Shown here: positions 63,852 through 64,000 of the stretch, in pieces
How positions within the stretch are numbered: the stretch's first letter is position 1
How the letters are laid out: every line of letters starts with the position of its first letter
NCBI RefSeq assembly: GCF_003628445.1
Contig: NZ_RBZO01000001.1
Location: 236,207 to 300,206, forward strand
Length of the DNA: 64,000 nt
Direction: 5' to 3'
DNA from: Oceanobacillus bengalensis
GTDB taxonomy: Bacteria; Bacillota; Bacilli; Bacillales; Amphibacillaceae
Program-made: the position numbers and the translations under genes
Notes under the pieces: generated by a model
The model's database searches: none
What the model saw: the letters and a program-made list of their open reading frames with translations, nothing else
What the model was told of the DNA's origin: nothing

Positions 63852-64000
63852 ATGATTTTAGGTGTTCCATGGTGGGTTTTTATTGTTATAGCAATGATAT
63901 TTTTCAGTGGGTACATGGCATTTCGCACAATGGCAGCTGAACGAAAGCTAGAGCAAACATTTATTGAAAGAGAAGGTAAGATTTATCTTGAACGGATGGA
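63852..64000 (+). CDS. yhaL: YhaL-family sporulation protein (partial, runs off the window)
   Basis: ATG at 63852 follows AAGGAGGTAGGGAG. The visible 49 codons start ILGVPWWVFIVIAMIFFSGY, a single membrane helix, then AFRTMAAERKLEQTFIEREG, matching the small YhaL protein of Bacillaceae (about 70 aa). The 3' end lies beyond the window. Its position beside yhaM/N/O matches B. subtilis. Confidence 0.85.
   Translation, partial: MILGVPWWVFIVIAMIFFSGYMAFRTMAAERKLEQTFIEREGKIYLERM

Overview
The window is AT-rich chromosomal DNA from a spore-forming, low-GC Gram-positive bacterium of the family Bacillaceae. The evidence is a GerA-type germinant receptor operon, an alpha/beta small acid-soluble spore protein, YhcN/YlaJ, YjcZ and YhaL sporulation-type proteins, a Firmicute T-box leader, frequent TTG and GTG starts behind strong GGAGG ribosome binding sites, and many genes matching the Bacillus subtilis yha/yhb/yhd/yhe neighbourhoods. 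A halotolerant or alkaliphilic genus close to Oceanobacillus is a reasonable guess, but it is inference. No phage, plasmid, CRISPR or transposase gene is visible, so most of the coding content is core genome.

Layout. 1-7.4 kb: S9 peptidase, D-amino acid aminotransferase, a lone tRNA-Gly, then a rightward run of COG3044 ATPase, queG, ogt and a DUF5316 protein. 7.5-9.1 kb: yhbB amidase, trmL and an unlisted 33-aa membrane peptide on the minus strand. 9.3-16.3 kb: odhAB (2-oxoglutarate dehydrogenase E1/E2), an NCS2 purine permease and a CNT nucleoside transporter. 17.3-26 kb: MATE exporter, a second-type murG, a GerA-family A-B-C operon, beta-carbonic anhydrase and a soluble chemoreceptor. 26.1-31 kb: a heterodimeric BmrCD-type multidrug ABC exporter behind a leader-peptide attenuator, then a membrane-anchored trypsin-like protease. 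31.4-34.2 kb: sigI-rsgI, yhdB and a YhcN/YlaJ lipoprotein. 34.3-42.3 kb: yrrT-mccA-mccB (reverse transsulfuration), M20 dipeptidase, an SDR, a YjcZ peptide, map and a cytosolic BtuF-like protein. 42.3-46.6 kb: T-box-controlled nhaC, azlCD and a CDF transporter. 46.8-52.9 kb: IDEAL protein, membrane chemoreceptor, zinc-dependent phospholipase C family protein, fumC, SASP and msmX. 52.9-64 kb: PucR-type regulator, yheA, yhzD, an XRE regulator with a small membrane protein, yhaQP ABC exporter, yhaON nuclease/ATPase pair, GbsR-type regulator, a long YhaM-like exoribonuclease and the start of yhaL.

The most unusual content is non-coding. Four tandem-repeat arrays lie between genes: 20 bp x7 at 1-140, 51 bp x15 at 16425-17185, 52 bp x7 at 23933-24298 and 52 bp x8 at 37168-37583. 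The two 52-bp arrays are 13 kb apart and mostly differ in sequence, but share exactly the same geometry: 8-bp stem arm, 27-nt loop, 8-bp arm, 9-nt spacer. A T-to-A change in one stem arm is matched by the compensating change in the other arm. The three internal arrays are each bracketed by intrinsic terminators, and the first abuts one. Two larger inverted-repeat-bounded elements (208 bp and about 580 bp) and short dispersed motifs complete the repeat population.

Regulation readable in the sequence includes a T-box with a probable Tyr specifier before nhaC, a leader peptide plus terminator before bmrCD, a sigma-G-like promoter for the ger operon, and a perfect 16-bp palindrome just downstream of the XRE gene's promoter.
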